64,000 nt of DNA from positions 55,038 through 119,037 of the forward strand of contig NZ_SNUW01000011.1 of the NCBI RefSeq assembly GCF_004376845.1, read 5' to 3'. Positions 56,988 to 64,000 of the stretch are shown here, in pieces. The notes below the pieces were generated by a model. It was not told the origin of the DNA. It did not search any database and saw nothing but the letters and a program-made list of their open reading frames with translations. This stretch comes from Psychromonas algarum (lineage in GTDB: Bacteria; Pseudomonadota; Gammaproteobacteria; Enterobacterales; Psychromonadaceae). The position numbers and the translations under genes are program-made. Every line of letters starts with the position of its first letter. The first letter of the stretch is position 1.

Positions 56988-57171
56988 ATTACCTCATCCT
57001 GCCCCACATTAAGAATCCACCTCACCTATTGCAATTAATTTTTGAAATTAGCAAAAAAAATTATTTTTATATTTTCTGAAATAAAAATCGCTTATTTGAT
57101 CTATTAATATTTTTCCGGTAGCGTTGAAATAAATATAAAACTTAATCAACTGTTGCTTTCGTCTTTATATC

Positions 57172-57326
57172 TAATACCAATTACATTAAGTATATGATCT
57201 AAATTTTACGCAGAAAAAACAATTCAATTCGGAGTATAAATTTAGATAAACGATTGTTTCATTGACGAAATTTATAACAAAGAAGAGGATTATTTTAACC
57301 AGTAAAATAGAGCAGCTATTTACTGT
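57172..57326. repeat. Dispersed intergenic repeat, copy C
   Basis: Begins TAATACCAATTACATTAAG, then ATGATCTAAATTTTACGCAG, TTCAATTCGG, ATTTATAACAAAG and ends AGCAGCTATTTACTGT. It is the fullest copy and aligns along its length with copy B and over most of it with copy A. The other parts of the 56988-57388 gap hold an AT-rich stretch (57000-57170) with nothing recognisable and the glycerate kinase leader with AGGAGAGG. Confidence 0.75.
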
Positions 57327-57388
57327 GTTCCCTATAATAAACCATAGCAACATTATGACAGCAGCATAACTATGACACAGGAGAGGAT

Positions 57389-58528
57389 ATGAAAATAATT
57401 ATCGCACCAGATTCATTCAAAGAAAGCCTTACTGCAAAACAAGTTTGTGTCGCTATTGAAACTGGCATGAAACGAGTTATAAAGCACGCTGAATATCATT
57501 TAATTCCTGTCGCTGATGGCGGAGAAGGTACTGTACAATCTTTAGTTGATGCAACTGATGGAAAAATAGTTAACCTTACAGTCACAGGACCTTTAAGCGC
57601 TCCTGTACAAGCTTTCTATGGGTTATTAGGTAATAACTCCGATACAGCCGTTATTGAAATGGCAGCCGCAAGTGGTTTGCATCATGTTGCAGAGCATTTA
57701 CGCGATCCTAAACAAACCTCCAGCTACGGCACAGGTGAGTTAATCAAGGCCGCACTTGATAATGGTGTAAGTAAAATTATTATCGGCTTAGGCGGCAGTG
57801 CAACCAATGATGGCGGTATCGGTATGTTAAGTGCGCTTGGTGTTACCTTTATTGATAAAGATGGCAATGAGATCGAAGCAAATGGTGATGGTTTACAAAA
57901 AATACACCAGATTAACATCGATGCATTAGATAAGCGTTTAGCAAGTTGTGAAATATTAGTCGCCTGTGATGTTGATAATCCATTATGTGGTGAGCGAGGC
58001 GCGAGTCATGTCTTTGGCCCGCAAAAAGGCGCGACAAAGGAAGATATCCAACTATTAGATAAAGCACTAAAACATTACGGTGAATGTATTCAGCAACAAT
58101 TTAATATTGATGTACTGAATCAAGCAGGAACTGGTGCCGCAGGAGGCATAGGAGCGGCTCTTATCGCATTTACTAATGCCACATTAAAACCAGGTATTGA
58201 GCTTGTATTAGAAGCTGTTCAATTAAAACAATGTATACACGATGCCGATTTAGTGATCACAGGAGAAGGTAGAATTGATGGACAAACTATCTATGGAAAA
58301 ACACCAATGGGGGTCGCTAAAATAGCTAAACAATTCGATATTCCAGTCATTGCCGTAGCGGGTTGTTTAGGTGACAAGCACCAAGCAGTCTATGGGTGTG
58401 GGATAGATGCTGTTTTTGCAGCAACACCAGGCGCAATGACGCTACAACAAGCTTTTGCTAATGCGAGTGTTAACCTAGAAAACGTATCTGAAAATATTGC
58501 TAAGCTCTGGTCAATAAAAATAAATTAA
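57389..58528 (+). CDS. glxK: Glycerate kinase (type I, GlxK/GarK family)
   Basis: 379 residues: IIAPDSFKESLTAKQVCVAIETGMKR at the N-terminus, VADGGEGTVQSLVDATDG, GLGGSATNDGGIGMLSALGVTF near residue 130, and TGEGRIDGQTIYGKTPMGVAKIA near residue 290. It phosphorylates glycerate, usually to 2-phosphoglycerate for this family. No glyoxylate or glucarate genes are adjacent. GGAGAGG upstream is a strong ribosome site. Confidence 0.93.
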   Translation: MKIIIAPDSFKESLTAKQVCVAIETGMKRVIKHAEYHLIPVADGGEGTVQSLVDATDGKIVNLTVTGPLSAPVQAFYGLLGNNSDTAVIEMAAASGLHHVAEHLRDPKQTSSYGTGELIKAALDNGVSKIIIGLGGSATNDGGIGMLSALGVTFIDKDGNEIEANGDGLQKIHQINIDALDKRLASCEILVACDVDNPLCGERGASHVFGPQKGATKEDIQLLDKALKHYGECIQQQFNIDVLNQAGTGAAGGIGAALIAFTNATLKPGIELVLEAVQLKQCIHDADLVITGEGRIDGQTIYGKTPMGVAKIAKQFDIPVIAVAGCLGDKHQAVYGCGIDAVFAATPGAMTLQQAFANASVNLENVSENIAKLWSIKIN

Positions 58529-58536
58529 CGAAATAT

Positions 58537-58564
58537 CTAAGCCTCTATATCAAGAGGCTTTCTT
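58537..58564 (+). terminator. Terminator of glxK, overlapping the msrQ 3' end
   Basis: AAGCCTCT (58539-58546) and AGAGGCTT (58553-58560), followed by TCTT. The right arm lies inside the last codons of the opposing msrQ gene. Confidence 0.65.
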
Positions 58565-59179
58565 AACGCGTTTAAGTAAATTGTTTAATTTCAATTTAAA
58601 ATATGAACTCCGCTCTCTTAATAAGATAAAACAGATAATAAAGTAAATAATTGGTTCAGTTAGGCCTGACTTAACAGACCAATAATAGTGAATAGTTCCT
58701 AATAATACAGCAACATATACCCAACGATGTAAACTAAACCAAGCCTGTTTCATTTTACGTCTAATGGCATTAATTGAAGTGATACTGAGCAACAATAAAA
58801 TTGTCCAAGCAAACATACCCAGAGTTAAATACGGTCGTTTAATAACTTCTTCAAATAGTAAAAATAATTCCCAGTTTAACTCTAACCATATAAATACAAT
58901 GACATGTAAACACAACCAGAAGAAGCTATACAAGCCTAATAAACGTCTTAATCTCCCTAATAAAGGCTGTTTAAACCGCTTACTTAAAGGTGTGATCATT
59001 AATGTTAGCAATAGATAATTTAAAGCTGTTTTACCTAAAAAATGGATCATCTCTTTGACAGGATCCGCGCCTAAACGGCCACTATCAATTAACAAATAAA
59101 AGTACATTAACACCGATAACGAAGCTAAATGAATAATTATCTTTATTAAAGTAATAGCAACTGGGGGTAATTTTCCCAT
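58550..59179 (-). CDS. msrQ: Heme-binding membrane subunit MsrQ
   Basis: 209 residues with about six membrane helices, with the conserved histidines of the ferric reductase-like fold in LCLHVIVFIW (about residue 93) and SLHRWVYVAVLLGTIHYYW (near 150-165). MsrQ passes electrons from the quinone pool to MsrP. It lies directly downstream of msrP (32-base gap). The 3' end overlaps the glxK terminator on the other strand. Confidence 0.93.
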   Translation of the reverse strand: MGKLPPVAITLIKIIIHLASLSVLMYFYLLIDSGRLGADPVKEMIHFLGKTALNYLLLTLMITPLSKRFKQPLLGRLRRLLGLYSFFWLCLHVIVFIWLELNWELFLLFEEVIKRPYLTLGMFAWTILLLLSITSINAIRRKMKQAWFSLHRWVYVAVLLGTIHYYWSVKSGLTEPIIYFIICFILLRERSSYFKLKLNNLLKRVKKAS

Positions 59180-59211
59180 TAATTTACACTCTATTTATTA
59201 TTGAAATAAAA

Positions 59212-60228
59212 TTAAAAATGTCGCAAAAGATCCATATCTTTGTATAAATGAGCAACCTCTTCTTCATAGCCATTAAACATGAGCGTTTTCTTTCTTTCTT
59301 GCTGGAATACATTACCTTCAGCAATAATACGTTCGTTCTTCTGACTCCAACGAGGGTGATCAACTCTTGGATTCACATTGGCATAAAACCCATATTCGTC
59401 AGGCCCAATAGCTTGCCATGTATTACGAGGTTGTTTATCAGTTAATGTAATTTTGACAATCGATTTAATACTTTTAAAACCGTATTTCCAAGGCACAACT
59501 AAGCGGATCGGAGCACCATTTTGTGGAGCAAGTGTTTTTCCATATAGACCAACGGATAGAAGAACTAAAGGATTCATCGCTTCTTCAATAGTTAAGCCTT
59601 CTACATAAGGGAAGTTGATACTACCGCCAATAAATTTAGAGGATTGACCTCGCATTTGCTCAGGATCATAAACGGTTTCAAAACGGACATATTTAGCATC
59701 AGATTTAACACCCACCTGCTTTAATAATGTTGCTAAAGTAAAACCTAACCACGGAATATTCATTGACCAAGCTTCAACACAACGCATCCGATATAAACGT
59801 TCTTCGATATCAAATTTTTTAAGCAGATCTTCATAATTGAGTGTTATAGGCTTATCAACTAAACCATCAATTGTTAGCGACCAAGGATCTACTTTAAACT
59901 GTTGGCTATATTGGAAAGGATCACCTTTCCCCGTTCCAAATTCATAGAAGTTGTTATATTGAAGCACTTTATTTTCAGGTGTTAACGGTGTAAGTGATTG
60001 GTAATTCGTATTTTTAGTAAAATTTAAAGGAGAACGTTTAAATGTAACATCATTACTTTTTTCTTCAGAAAAAACATCGAATAATGCTGCGCTAACAGGT
60101 TTAGCAAAAGGAAAAGTTAATGCCGCTAAACCGAGACTTTTAATAATATTACGTCGATCTTTATAAATCGACTCGCTAGTTAATTGAGACTCTTTTAATT
60201 GTGATTTTTTGCTGTGTTTTATAAGCAT
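59212..60228 (-). CDS. msrP: Periplasmic methionine sulfoxide reductase MsrP (YedY)
   Basis: 338 residues with a Tat signal (KDRRNIIKSLGLAALTFPFAKPVSAA). Molybdopterin sulfite-oxidase fold: molybdenum ligand Cys in YRMRCVEAWSMNIPWLGF, then LVVPWKYGFKSIKSIVKI and a C-terminal TWQAIGPDEYGFYANVNP. It repairs oxidised methionines in periplasmic proteins together with MsrQ. The signal is preceded by about 24 extra residues, longer than in E. coli. Intact catalytic residues. Confidence 0.95.
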   Translation of the reverse strand: MLIKHSKKSQLKESQLTSESIYKDRRNIIKSLGLAALTFPFAKPVSAALFDVFSEEKSNDVTFKRSPLNFTKNTNYQSLTPLTPENKVLQYNNFYEFGTGKGDPFQYSQQFKVDPWSLTIDGLVDKPITLNYEDLLKKFDIEERLYRMRCVEAWSMNIPWLGFTLATLLKQVGVKSDAKYVRFETVYDPEQMRGQSSKFIGGSINFPYVEGLTIEEAMNPLVLLSVGLYGKTLAPQNGAPIRLVVPWKYGFKSIKSIVKITLTDKQPRNTWQAIGPDEYGFYANVNPRVDHPRWSQKNERIIAEGNVFQQERKKTLMFNGYEEEVAHLYKDMDLLRHF

Positions 60229-60317
60229 TATATTTCCCTCGATTATCAGCGATATAAAATATAGACCTATAAAACACTATTAAAATTTCAATAATTCAAT
60301 AAATTAACCATTAGTTG

Positions 60318-60995
60318 CTACAAGTCACAGGTTAAACGTAAAGATTGCTGACCACTTGCCCAATACTTGCGCTCAAAAGGAGTGATTGCATTTTCAGCAG
60401 TATAAATTTCAGTTTTACTTTCAACATTAGCTAATTGCAATGCACGCTGAAATTCTTCGACATAAGTAAACCAATTACTTCTTAAATCCAGTTTGCCCCC
60501 AAGTTTAATAATTGAAGGGAAAACAGCACTACCATGCCAACGACGCTGCAGATGCTTAGATTTAGGCCATGGATTGGGATAAAGTAAATAATGATGAGAA
60601 AGCATCCAATTTGCTTCTACCGCTAATCGCCAAAAATCATTTAAATTAACTTGCAACAAACGATAATTATCCAGATCGTTAATGACTGATTCACCATCAA
60701 CAGGATGTTTCGATAAACGATCTGCAGATTTATCCATTCCCAATACGATAGCTTCAGGATGTGATTTTGCTATATGAAAAGTGCTTTCTCCCACTCCACA
60801 ACATGAATCAAATATAATAGGCTTCCCTTGCTGTTCAACCCATTTTTCAATTTCCTTAAAAGCCGATAACGTATGCGCCTGATAAGGTTTCTTAAAATCA
60901 TGTTGTAAATGCTTTAGTACCACCTCATCTAACTTTTCATGCAACCCTTGCTGATTAGAGGTAATAATTCTTGAATCACCAGTGATATCATTCAT
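60318..60995 (-). CDS. TrmB-like SAM-dependent methyltransferase
   Basis: 225 residues. SAM motif IIFDSCCGVGESTFHIA, then LLYPNPWPKSKHLQRRWHGS, which mirrors the PDPWPKKRHHKRR motif of TrmB (tRNA G46 N7-methyltransferase) with Asn in place of the first Asp, and a TPFERKYWASGQ end like the TKFE...G motif. Its wording diverges from true TrmB, so it is probably a paralogue with a different or modified RNA target. It overlaps the ABC permease gene by 4 bases and is last in a three-gene transcript. Confidence 0.75.
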   Translation of the reverse strand: MNDITGDSRIITSNQQGLHEKLDEVVLKHLQHDFKKPYQAHTLSAFKEIEKWVEQQGKPIIFDSCCGVGESTFHIAKSHPEAIVLGMDKSADRLSKHPVDGESVINDLDNYRLLQVNLNDFWRLAVEANWMLSHHYLLYPNPWPKSKHLQRRWHGSAVFPSIIKLGGKLDLRSNWFTYVEEFQRALQLANVESKTEIYTAENAITPFERKYWASGQQSLRLTCDL

Positions 60996-61765
60996 GAACG
61001 AATACCTACACCTTTTTTAAGTAACATAGCAACTAATGAATAACCAATAAAAATAAAGGCAAAAATCACAGCAAATGACCAAGCGACAGGCACATCTGAA
61101 ACACCTAAGAAACCATAACGGAAAGCATTAATCATATAAAAGACAGGATTAAAATGTGATACACCTTGCCAAAAATCAGGTAATAATGAAATAGAATAAA
61201 AAACACCACCTAGATAAGTTAACGGCGTTAATACAAAAGTAGGGATAATACTTATATCGTCAAAAGTTTTAGCAAAAATAGCATTTAATAAACCACCAAT
61301 AGAAAAGAGTATAGAAGTACATAAAACACTAGCAATCAATATCAGCATATTATGAATATGTAAATCCACAAAAAATAAAGAAACTAAAGTGACAATGAGG
61401 CCAACCATTAAACCACGAGCAACACCACCGCCAACGTAGCCCAAAATAATTAAATAATTGGGAACTGGTGCAACTAATAACTCCTCAACATTACGTTGAA
61501 ATTTTGCACTAAAGAATGAAGCCGCAACATTTGAATATGAATTAGTAATAACAGACATCATGATCAAACCAGGAACAATAAAAGCCATATAACTAAAGCC
61601 ATTCATTTCACCAATTCTTGAACCGATTAAATTACCAAAAATGACAAAATACAAAGACATGGTTATCGCAGGCGGTACTAATGTTTGTACCCAAATACGT
61701 AAAAAACGATTGATCTCTTTTAACCAGATACTCTTAAGTGCTATCACATATTGTTTATTTAGCAT
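60992..61765 (-). CDS. yadH: ABC-2 type transporter permease (YadH-like)
   Basis: 257 residues with six membrane helices and the ABC-2 signature: FLRIWVQTLVPPAITMSLYFVIFGNLIGSRIG, NSYSNVAASFFSAKFQRNVEELLVAPVPNYLIILGYVGGGVARGLMVG, and LTPLTYLGGVFYSISLLPDFWQ. It is the membrane partner of the ATPase encoded upstream, whose end it overlaps by 11 bases. Exporters of this YadGH type have no proven substrate. Confidence 0.9.
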   Translation of the reverse strand: MLNKQYVIALKSIWLKEINRFLRIWVQTLVPPAITMSLYFVIFGNLIGSRIGEMNGFSYMAFIVPGLIMMSVITNSYSNVAASFFSAKFQRNVEELLVAPVPNYLIILGYVGGGVARGLMVGLIVTLVSLFFVDLHIHNMLILIASVLCTSILFSIGGLLNAIFAKTFDDISIIPTFVLTPLTYLGGVFYSISLLPDFWQGVSHFNPVFYMINAFRYGFLGVSDVPVAWSFAVIFAFIFIGYSLVAMLLKKGVGIRS

Positions 61766-62678
61766 CGATAACTCCGTTTTTAACTAATTCTAAAAATAAC
61801 TCTTCTAAACGGTTAGATTTATTTCTAAGGCTTTTCACATTAACGCCTTGTGCAGACAATAATTCGAATACTTTATTTAATGACTGAGCTTTAGCTAACT
61901 CTAATTCAATTGTATTTTCATCGATGACAGATAACTTAAAATCATTACTTTCAGGGAGCATTGATGAAGAGTCAACATCTAGAATAAAGATTTCACTATC
62001 TAATCGACCGATTAATTCTTTCATACTGGTATTAATAACTAATTCACCTTTATTAATAATACCAATATTACGACATAAACTTTCCGCCTCTTCTAAATAA
62101 TGAGTCGTCAGAATAATAGTCACACCCTGCTTATTTAAATCAGTTAAAAATTCCCACATGGAACGGCGCAGTTCGATGTCAACACCAGCAGTTGGTTCAT
62201 CAAGAATGAGTAACCTTGGTTGATGCATTAGAGCGCGGGCAATCATGAGACGTCGCTTCATACCTCCGGATAACTCTCTTGCAGGTTCATTACGTTTATC
62301 CCATAAATCTAATTTTTTTAGATATTTCTCAGCTCTTTTATAAGCTTCTTTACGCGGAGTGCCGTAATAGCCAGCTTGATTAACTAAAATTTGTAGAGGA
62401 GGCTCAAAGGGGTTGAAGTTAAATTCTTGAGGTACCAAACCTATCTGACTTTTTGCTAATTCAAGTTGTGTGTCAATGTCATAACCGAATACTCTAACCT
62501 GTCCAGATGTTTTATTTACTAATGATGAGATAATGCCTATCGTTGTTGATTTACCTGCGCCATTAGGACCCAACAAAGCATAAAAGTCCCCTTCTGCAAC
62601 TTCTAAAGAAATCCCTTTTAGCGCTTGTACTCCACCTTGATATGTTTTAATTATGTTAGTTAATTCAATTGCGTTCAT
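61755..62678 (-). CDS. yadG: ABC transporter ATP-binding protein (YadG-like)
   Basis: 307 residues of the DrrA/CcmA-type: Walker A GPNGAGKSTTIG, Q-loop LVPQEFNF, signature LSGGMKRR, Walker B RLLILDEPTAGVD, switch ILTTHYLEEAE. The C-terminal 90 residues are a typical domain of this exporter group. First gene of yadG-yadH-TrmB-like. AT-rich leader without a terminator. Confidence 0.92.
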   Translation of the reverse strand: MNAIELTNIIKTYQGGVQALKGISLEVAEGDFYALLGPNGAGKSTTIGIISSLVNKTSGQVRVFGYDIDTQLELAKSQIGLVPQEFNFNPFEPPLQILVNQAGYYGTPRKEAYKRAEKYLKKLDLWDKRNEPARELSGGMKRRLMIARALMHQPRLLILDEPTAGVDIELRRSMWEFLTDLNKQGVTIILTTHYLEEAESLCRNIGIINKGELVINTSMKELIGRLDSEIFILDVDSSSMLPESNDFKLSVIDENTIELELAKAQSLNKVFELLSAQGVNVKSLRNKSNRLEELFLELVKNGVIDAK

Positions 62679-62811
62679 AACAATTTTGCCTTTCTGATTA
62701 CACTGCTAACCATCGAACGACTAGCTTCAAAAACCTAATAGGTAATTATACCATTAAAGTACTTCCTCTGATGAACAAATCATATTGAAAAGTACCTACT
62801 TTTATTAAGAA

Positions 62812-62836
62812 CAAAAAAGCCTGCTTAAAGCAGGCC
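62812..62836 (-). terminator. Terminator downstream of the DUF3859 transcript
   Basis: GCCTGCTT (62819-62826) and AAGCAGGC (62828-62835), with AAAAAA before the stem on plus, i.e. a T-run on minus. It ends the transcript of the small ORF and DUF3859 gene upstream. Confidence 0.75.
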
Positions 62837-62880
62837 TTCACAATGCAATTGAAAATGCATCAAAGCATATAATAATCAGT

Positions 62881-63036
62881 TTAGTGTGTATGACTTAAAT
62901 AATAGAATGTAGCTTGAACATAATCATCAGCTTCTACTCCATTATCATCAATACAATTTTCCGCTTCATCTACAGAACTGCTCTTTGAACCAAAGAGTGT
63001 CATAGTACTGTTCATCGTTTCCATTACTTGGCTCAT
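62881..63036 (-). CDS. Hypothetical 51-residue acidic peptide
   Basis: ATG at 63036 to TAA at 62881 encodes MSQVMETMNSTMTLFGSKSS followed by an acidic stretch and a tail ending YYLSHTH. It starts 20 bases after the DUF3859 stop on the same strand and ends 45 bases before a terminator. That placement is the main support; no strong ribosome site is visible. It is too short to be listed by most gene finders. No family recognised. Confidence 0.5.
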   Translation of the reverse strand: MSQVMETMNSTMTLFGSKSSSVDEAENCIDDNGVEADDYVQATFYYLSHTH

Positions 63037-63056
63037 AAGCAAAATAGAACAACTAC

Positions 63057-63536
63057 TTAATATAATTGATAAGGAAAGCGCTCATTAATCACTGCATTAC
63101 AATTTGAAGAGAATACATTAAAAGTTTTATCTGCTATGAGCTCCCCGTCTAACTCAATTGTCATCCGCCATGGACCACATTTATCTTCAATGGGAGCCCA
63201 AATAGTATCGCCCAGATAAAAGCTCCAGTCGTTGTTTGTAATATGCACTTCACCAGTAAAAGGAGCACAAGGCTCACCAGATCTATTATGTACATTAGGA
63301 TGATTGATACAGTAGAACACCTTCTTACCACGAGCACTCTTCACATTAATAACAAAACCAAATTCAATATCAATTTCTGCTGGAATATCGGTAGTAAATT
63401 GATTTATTTTAGGTAAGTCTTTAGATTTTGCATCCCACTGAGAATAAATTCCATAGGTTTGCATTTTAATAACAGTTTTTTTCTTAGGCATATTTTTCAA
63501 ATTATCGACATACAGATTAGTAATTATAGCAACCAT
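63057..63536 (-). CDS. DUF3859 domain protein
   Basis: 159 residues (or about 144 from the in-frame ATG at 63491). The body reads as a DUF3859 domain: TYGIYSQWDAKSKDLPKINQFTTDIPAEIDIEFGFV, then HPNVHNRSGEPCAPFTGEV, NDWSFYLGDTIWAPIEDKCGPWRMTIELDGELIADKTFNVF. It is a beta-rich domain of unknown function. No signal peptide is clear, although the longer start gives a hydrophobic N-terminus (MVAIITNLYV). It is separated from the rRNA operon by about 300 bases. Confidence 0.75.
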   Translation of the reverse strand: MVAIITNLYVDNLKNMPKKKTVIKMQTYGIYSQWDAKSKDLPKINQFTTDIPAEIDIEFGFVINVKSARGKKVFYCINHPNVHNRSGEPCAPFTGEVHITNNDWSFYLGDTIWAPIEDKCGPWRMTIELDGELIADKTFNVFSSNCNAVINERFPYQLY

Positions 63537-63660
63537 ATTAAGGGCAATAACAGTAAATGCACTCGTATTTTTTAAATACAGTTTGTGGTACTAGGAAGGT
63601 TTTGTAACAAATAATAAGATAGTTATAGAGATAGCAATTTGAGTACATCTATAAGGGTCT

Positions 63661-63747
63661 CAGAGCTCACCCACTCATAAGCCATCGGCTGCGCGATACT
63701 ACCAGGGCACGCAGCGCTTAGCCCGCTCATGAACCGATGCTGGCTGC
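63661..63747. repeat. GC-rich duplicated segment beyond the rRNA terminator
   Basis: Two imperfect copies, 51 bases apart: CAGAGCTCACCCACTCATAA...GGCTGC (63661-63692) and CAGCGCTTAGCCCGCTCATGA...GGCTGC (63712-63747). Both are much richer in GC than the flanking DNA. The unit contains inverted parts (AGCCATCGG and CCGATGCTGGCT) that can fold. No ORF. The rest of 63537-63841 shows only AT-rich spacer and the rRNA terminator. Confidence 0.55.
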
Positions 63748-63793
63748 ATCATTAGCCCCTATCTTCCACCTAGCGCATCACTAAATTTTAGAT

Positions 63794-63828
63794 ATAAAAA
63801 AACCCTGTCGATGTTAATCAACAGGGTT
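63794..63828 (-). terminator. Terminator of the rRNA operon
   Basis: AACCCTGT (63801-63808) and ACAGGGTT (63821-63828) around a loop that includes further T/A pairing, with a run of A before the stem on plus (T-run on minus). It lies 13 bases after the 5S 3' end. Confidence 0.85.
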
Positions 63829-63841
63829 CATTCAATGAGGC

Positions 63842-63959
63842 GCTTGGCGATGACCTACTTTCACATGGGGAGACCCCACACTATCATCGGCGCAGCTGCG
63901 TTTCACTTCTGAGTTCGGCATGGGATCAGGTGGTACCACAGCGCTATTGTCGCCAAGCA
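63842..63959 (-). rRNA. rrf: 5S ribosomal RNA
   Basis: A full-length 5S (about 118 nt) on the minus strand, with TGCTTGGCGAC at the 5' end and GTCATCGCCAAGC at the 3' end forming the closing helix, and the conserved CCATGCCGAACTCAGAAGTGAAACGC core and GGGGTCTCCCCATG stem. It is the last RNA of an rRNA operon whose 23S gene lies beyond the right edge. Confidence 0.97.
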
Positions 63960-64000
63960 TAAAAATAAATTAGGAAAGTGATGTGTAATGCTCTTTTTAT

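Overview
The window is a 64 kb stretch of chromosome from an AT-rich (roughly one-third GC by eye) marine gammaproteobacterium. The monomeric isocitrate dehydrogenase, the FabV enoyl reductase and several family-level matches (DecR, RlmF, BaeS-like kinase, DUF1145) point to the Alteromonadales/Vibrionales side of the class. A Psychromonas-like organism is my best guess, but the sequence alone does not prove it. The region is almost entirely chromosomal housekeeping: I see no prophage, transposase, CRISPR array or defence island.

Layout. 1-6.5 kb: the end of a DUF1800 gene with its DUF1501 partner, a cysteine desulfhydrase-like enzyme divergent from its probable regulator decR, an AsmA-like protein and a Bfd-like ferredoxin. 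6.6-12.5 kb: a TPP riboswitch followed by seven thiamin salvage genes (thiD, thiZXY, tenA, thiM, thiE). 12.6-16.8 kb: a LysR regulator, a secreted six-EF-hand protein and a BaeSR-like two-component system. 17-25 kb: icd, rluE, murI, trmA, a Tat-exported dienelactone hydrolase, a stand-alone prephenate dehydratase and rpoH. 25.4-30 kb: a possible PanM relative and ftsX-ftsE-ftsY, opposed by rsmD and a DUF1145 gene. 30.0-30.4 kb: an unlabelled minus-strand RNA with about 22 GGA motifs that I read as CsrB. 30.7-44 kb: a KdsD/KpsF-type isomerase behind tRNA-Pro(GGG), fabV, ygfB-pepP-ubiH-ubiI, zapA-6S RNA-ygfA, rpiA-serA, ohr/ohrR with twin operators, and a beta-barrel protein. 44-57 kb: rlmF, DUF3108-sufE, mrcB, hrpB, dksA-gluQ, pcnB-folK-panB-panC-panD. 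57-64 kb: glycerate kinase, msrPQ, a TrmB-like methyltransferase in an operon with a YadGH-type ABC exporter, a DUF3859 gene with a 51-codon ORF behind it, and the 3' end (5S rRNA and terminator) of an rRNA operon running on the minus strand.

How the genes work together. The thiamin block recovers pyrimidine and thiazole breakdown products from outside and rebuilds thiamin phosphate under TPP control. The ubiquinone hydroxylases UbiH and UbiI sit with pepP as in E. coli. rpoH-ftsXEY-rsmD, zapA-6S-ygfA and dksA-gluQ-pcnB-folK-panBCD are conserved gammaproteobacterial neighbourhoods. MsrPQ repairs periplasmic methionine sulfoxide, and Ohr/OhrR handles organic peroxides.

The points most worth a second look are: the CsrB-like RNA; pcnB, whose reading frame has no standard start codon in the needed place and so appears to start at AUU; a dispersed repeat of about 150 bp with three full copies and one internally deleted copy; a degenerate PanM-like protein beside rpoH in a genome whose panD lies in the same window; and a GC-rich duplicated patch just beyond the rRNA terminator.
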